From NCBI GenBank assembly GCA_965221555.1, contig OZ244895.1, positions 1,178,001-1,242,000 on the forward strand: 64,000 nt of DNA. The letters are read 5' to 3'. This document shows, piece after piece, positions 62,121 to 64,000 of this stretch; the first letter of the stretch is position 1, and every line of letters begins with the position of its first letter. This DNA comes from JAJEAD01 sp965221555. GTDB lineage: Bacteria; Pseudomonadota; Gammaproteobacteria; HK1. The notes beneath the pieces are model-generated. The model did not search any database, was not told the origin of the DNA, and saw only the letters and a list, made by a program, of their open reading frames with translations. The translations under genes were made by a program, and so were the position numbers.

Positions 62121-63785
62121 CTACTCGGCGCGGCGGTGGCCGAGAGCGCTCAACGCCTTGGTCGGGGTGATCGCCTCGGGGTCGGTGCGAAGCTCGATCA
62201 GCGCCGCCCGCCCGGCGCCCGTCGCCCGCTCGAAGGCGGCCGGGAAGTCCTGTGTTCTCGTCACCGTCTCCGCGTGCGCGCCGTAGCTGCGGGCGAGCGC
62301 GGCGAAGTCCGGGTTACGTAGCTCCGTGGCGATGACGCGGCCGGGGTAATGCACTTGCTGATGCATGCGGATACTGCCGTAGAGTGAGTTGTTGGCAACG
62401 ATGACGATGATCGCGAGCCCGTACTGCACGGCGGTGGCGAGCTCCTGGCCGGTCATCTGAAAGCAGCCGTCTCCCGCGAAACACACCACGGGGCGCTGCG
62501 GATGGGCGAGCTTTGCCGCGATGGCGCCGGGAAGGCCGTATCCCATCGAGCCGCTGGTCGGCGCGAGCTGGGAGGGGTAGGTGCGGTAGCGGTAGTAGCG
62601 CTGGACGAAGGCACTGTAGTTTCCCGCGCCGTTCGTGATGATGGCGTCTTCCGGCGTCACCTCGCGAAGGTGGCAGATCACGGACTCGAGCTTCACCGCG
62701 CCCGGCGTCTTGGCCGGCTGCGTCCAGCGCTCGTAGTCGGTGCGCGCGTCTTGCGACCAGCCGCGCCAGGGCGTGGGGTCGATGCCGTCGACTTCGACGA
62801 GGCGCGCCGCGAGCGAAGCGATCGAAGCGTTGACCGCGAGGTCGGGGCGGTACAAGCGTCCCGGCTCCTCGCTGCTCGCATGGACGTGTATGAGGCGCTG
62901 GCGCGGGTTGGGTACTTCGACGAGGCGGTAGCCTCCCGTGGTGAACCCGCTCAGGCGGGACCCGAGGACGAGCAGCAGGTCGCAGTCCCGCACCCGTTGC
63001 GCAAGCGCGGGGTTGATGCCGAGGCCGAGGTCGCCCACGTAGCAGGCGCGGCGGTTGTCGACGTAGTCCTGACGACGCAACGCCGCCGCGACCGGCAGGG
63101 CGAGTCGGTCCGCGAAGGCGGCAACCTGCTCTGCCGTCCGCGGGCTCCAGCCCGGTCCGCCCACCACGATCAACGGCCGCCGGGCCTGGCTCAGCATCCG
63201 CGCGATGCGGCGCATGTCCTCGGCCGTCGCCCGGGGCGAGACTTCCGCCGCGGGACGGCCGTCCTCGACCGCGACCCTCGCTGAGAGCATGTCCTCGGGG
63301 AGCGCGAGGGCCACCGGTCCGGGCCGGCCCGCCTTCGCGACGTGCCAGGCGTGACTCAGGTACTCCGGGATGCGCTCGGTCCGGTCGATCTGGGCCACCC
63401 ACTTCGTGAGCGGCGTGAGAAAGCGCCGATAATCGACCTCCTGGAAGGTCTCGCGGTCGAGCGCTTCGCGCCCGACCTGACCGATGAAGAGGATCATCGG
63501 CGTCGAGTCCTGGTGTGCGACGTGCAGACCGGCGCAGGCGTTGGCGGCGCCCGGAGCCCGGGTGACGAAGCACACTCCGGGGCGTCCGGTCAGCTTGCCG
63601 TGGGCTTCGGCCATCATCGCCGCCGCCCCCTCGTGCCGACTCACGATGGTGCGAATCGACGGATGACCGAAGAGGCCGTCCAGGGCCGCGAGGTAGCTCT
63701 CGCCCGGCACGCAGAAGACGGTGTCGCAGCCCTGGATGGCGAGCTGGTCGACGAGGATCTGCCCGCCGTGGCGATGGTTGTCCAT
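62121..63785 (-). CDS. Acetolactate-synthase-like thiamine diphosphate enzyme
   Basis: 554 aa from ATG 63785 (MDNHRHGGQILVDQLAIQG). Catalytic glutamate in IVSRHEGAAAMMAEAHG, cofactor motif VVCFAGDGCFQMTGQELATAVQYGLAIIVIVANNS, and central FAD/ADP-like domain PLIVVGGPGWSPRTA. It belongs to the large IlvB-like group that carboligates or decarboxylates 2-oxoacids; no small regulatory subunit is adjacent, so branched-chain synthesis is unlikely. Substrate unknown. The remaining 215 bases of the window hold no gene. Confidence 0.85.
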   Translation of the reverse strand: MDNHRHGGQILVDQLAIQGCDTVFCVPGESYLAALDGLFGHPSIRTIVSRHEGAAAMMAEAHGKLTGRPGVCFVTRAPGAANACAGLHVAHQDSTPMILFIGQVGREALDRETFQEVDYRRFLTPLTKWVAQIDRTERIPEYLSHAWHVAKAGRPGPVALALPEDMLSARVAVEDGRPAAEVSPRATAEDMRRIARMLSQARRPLIVVGGPGWSPRTAEQVAAFADRLALPVAAALRRQDYVDNRRACYVGDLGLGINPALAQRVRDCDLLLVLGSRLSGFTTGGYRLVEVPNPRQRLIHVHASSEEPGRLYRPDLAVNASIASLAARLVEVDGIDPTPWRGWSQDARTDYERWTQPAKTPGAVKLESVICHLREVTPEDAIITNGAGNYSAFVQRYYRYRTYPSQLAPTSGSMGYGLPGAIAAKLAHPQRPVVCFAGDGCFQMTGQELATAVQYGLAIIVIVANNSLYGSIRMHQQVHYPGRVIATELRNPDFAALARSYGAHAETVTRTQDFPAAFERATGAGRAALIELRTDPEAITPTKALSALGHRRAE

Positions 63786-64000
63786 GGATGGGTACTCCGC
63801 TTCCGGGCGGTCCCGTCGCGCCCCGCGGCAGCTTCGCACAGCTTTCCGGGCAGGGGTAGCGGCGCCAGGCCGCCACGCCCGCGCCGCATTGATTCACGGA
63901 TTCACGGCAGCTTCGCGCGCGCGGATATCGCCAGGGGCGGGCGCACTGGAAAATCACGCCCGAATAGCGAAAGCTGTCCCGCTACCGAACAACGCTGCGA

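Noticed and set aside
62121..63785. Sulfoacetaldehyde acetyltransferase (Xsc) to go with the aminotransferase and TauD
   Set aside because: N-terminal and active-site stretches are of the acetolactate-synthase-like group, not Xsc.
62314..63957. 547-residue reverse frame beside the TPP enzyme
   Set aside because: Frame-shifted shadow of the same strand gene; no TPP motif.

Overview
The window is GC-rich with many GTG starts and short GTGA or ATGA gene overlaps. It encodes outer-membrane beta-barrels, an autotransporter, malate synthase G, a PA0069-type radical SAM protein and periplasmic-binding-protein transporters. Together these indicate a Gram-negative proteobacterium, probably an uncultured marine or host-associated lineage. 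That placement is inference from gene content; no rRNA or tRNA gene is visible. One block, roughly 36.8-39.0 kb, is strikingly AT-rich and looks foreign.

Layout. 0-2 kb: 3' part of a SulP anion transporter fused to STAS and cyclic-nucleotide-binding domains. 2.2-17.9 kb: an organophosphonate locus made of two facing blocks. The forward block is phnD-phnC-phnE-phnE, then phosphonoacetate hydrolase (phnA), a zinc-type alcohol dehydrogenase and a phosphonoacetaldehyde-dehydrogenase-like ALDH (phnY). The reverse block is phnD-phnC-phnE-phnE, a DUF3604 PHP-like protein, a sulfatase-superfamily hydrolase and an 82-aa unknown protein. No C-P lyase genes and no AEP transaminase phnW are seen, so the chemistry implied is alcohol to phosphonoacetaldehyde to phosphonoacetate to acetate plus phosphate. 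18.3-23.9 kb: a Ugp-like ABC importer operon ending in a core methionine-synthase-like (MetE C-terminal type) gene; a paralogue sits at 30.2 kb. 24-32.5 kb: radical SAM protein, TSCPD-like protein, methyltransferase-like protein, universal stress protein, outer-membrane barrel. 32.7-36 kb: NarK-type transporter and a second sulfatase. 36.2-39.6 kb: AT-rich island with higBA, a coiled-coil membrane protein, and a Phd-like antitoxin next to a decayed VapC. 39.9-49.4 kb: LLM oxidoreductase, zincless-finger Fpg-type glycosylase, class II aldolase, malate synthase G, dimethylglycine-dehydrogenase-like protein, GST. 49.5-64 kb: AAA/PD-(D/E)XK protein, large repeat autotransporter, M19-family protein, TauD-type dioxygenase, class III aminotransferase, methyltransferase, an IS1380-family insertion sequence and an acetolactate-synthase-like enzyme.

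The most striking non-gene signal is a ~176-bp repeat family with ends CCCG...TCACCGATT and 4-bp target duplications (CTAG, TTAG, CTAA, CTGG). Four copies are essentially intact, one is diverged, and there are several fragments. The resident IS1380-family element (60223-61980) has related ends and its own TTAG duplication, so the repeat is best read as a MITE mobilised by that IS family. At three places (genes ending 28789, 29171 and 42200) the stop codon of the neighbouring gene lies in the 4-bp target or directly against the element end.

Working together: the two PhnCDE importers, the Ugp-like importer, the PhnA/PhnY/ADH enzymes and the sulfatase/DUF3604 pair look like a scavenging system for phosphonates, perhaps esterified ones. 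The remaining genes are mostly catabolic (amino acid, betaine, glyoxylate) and accessory.
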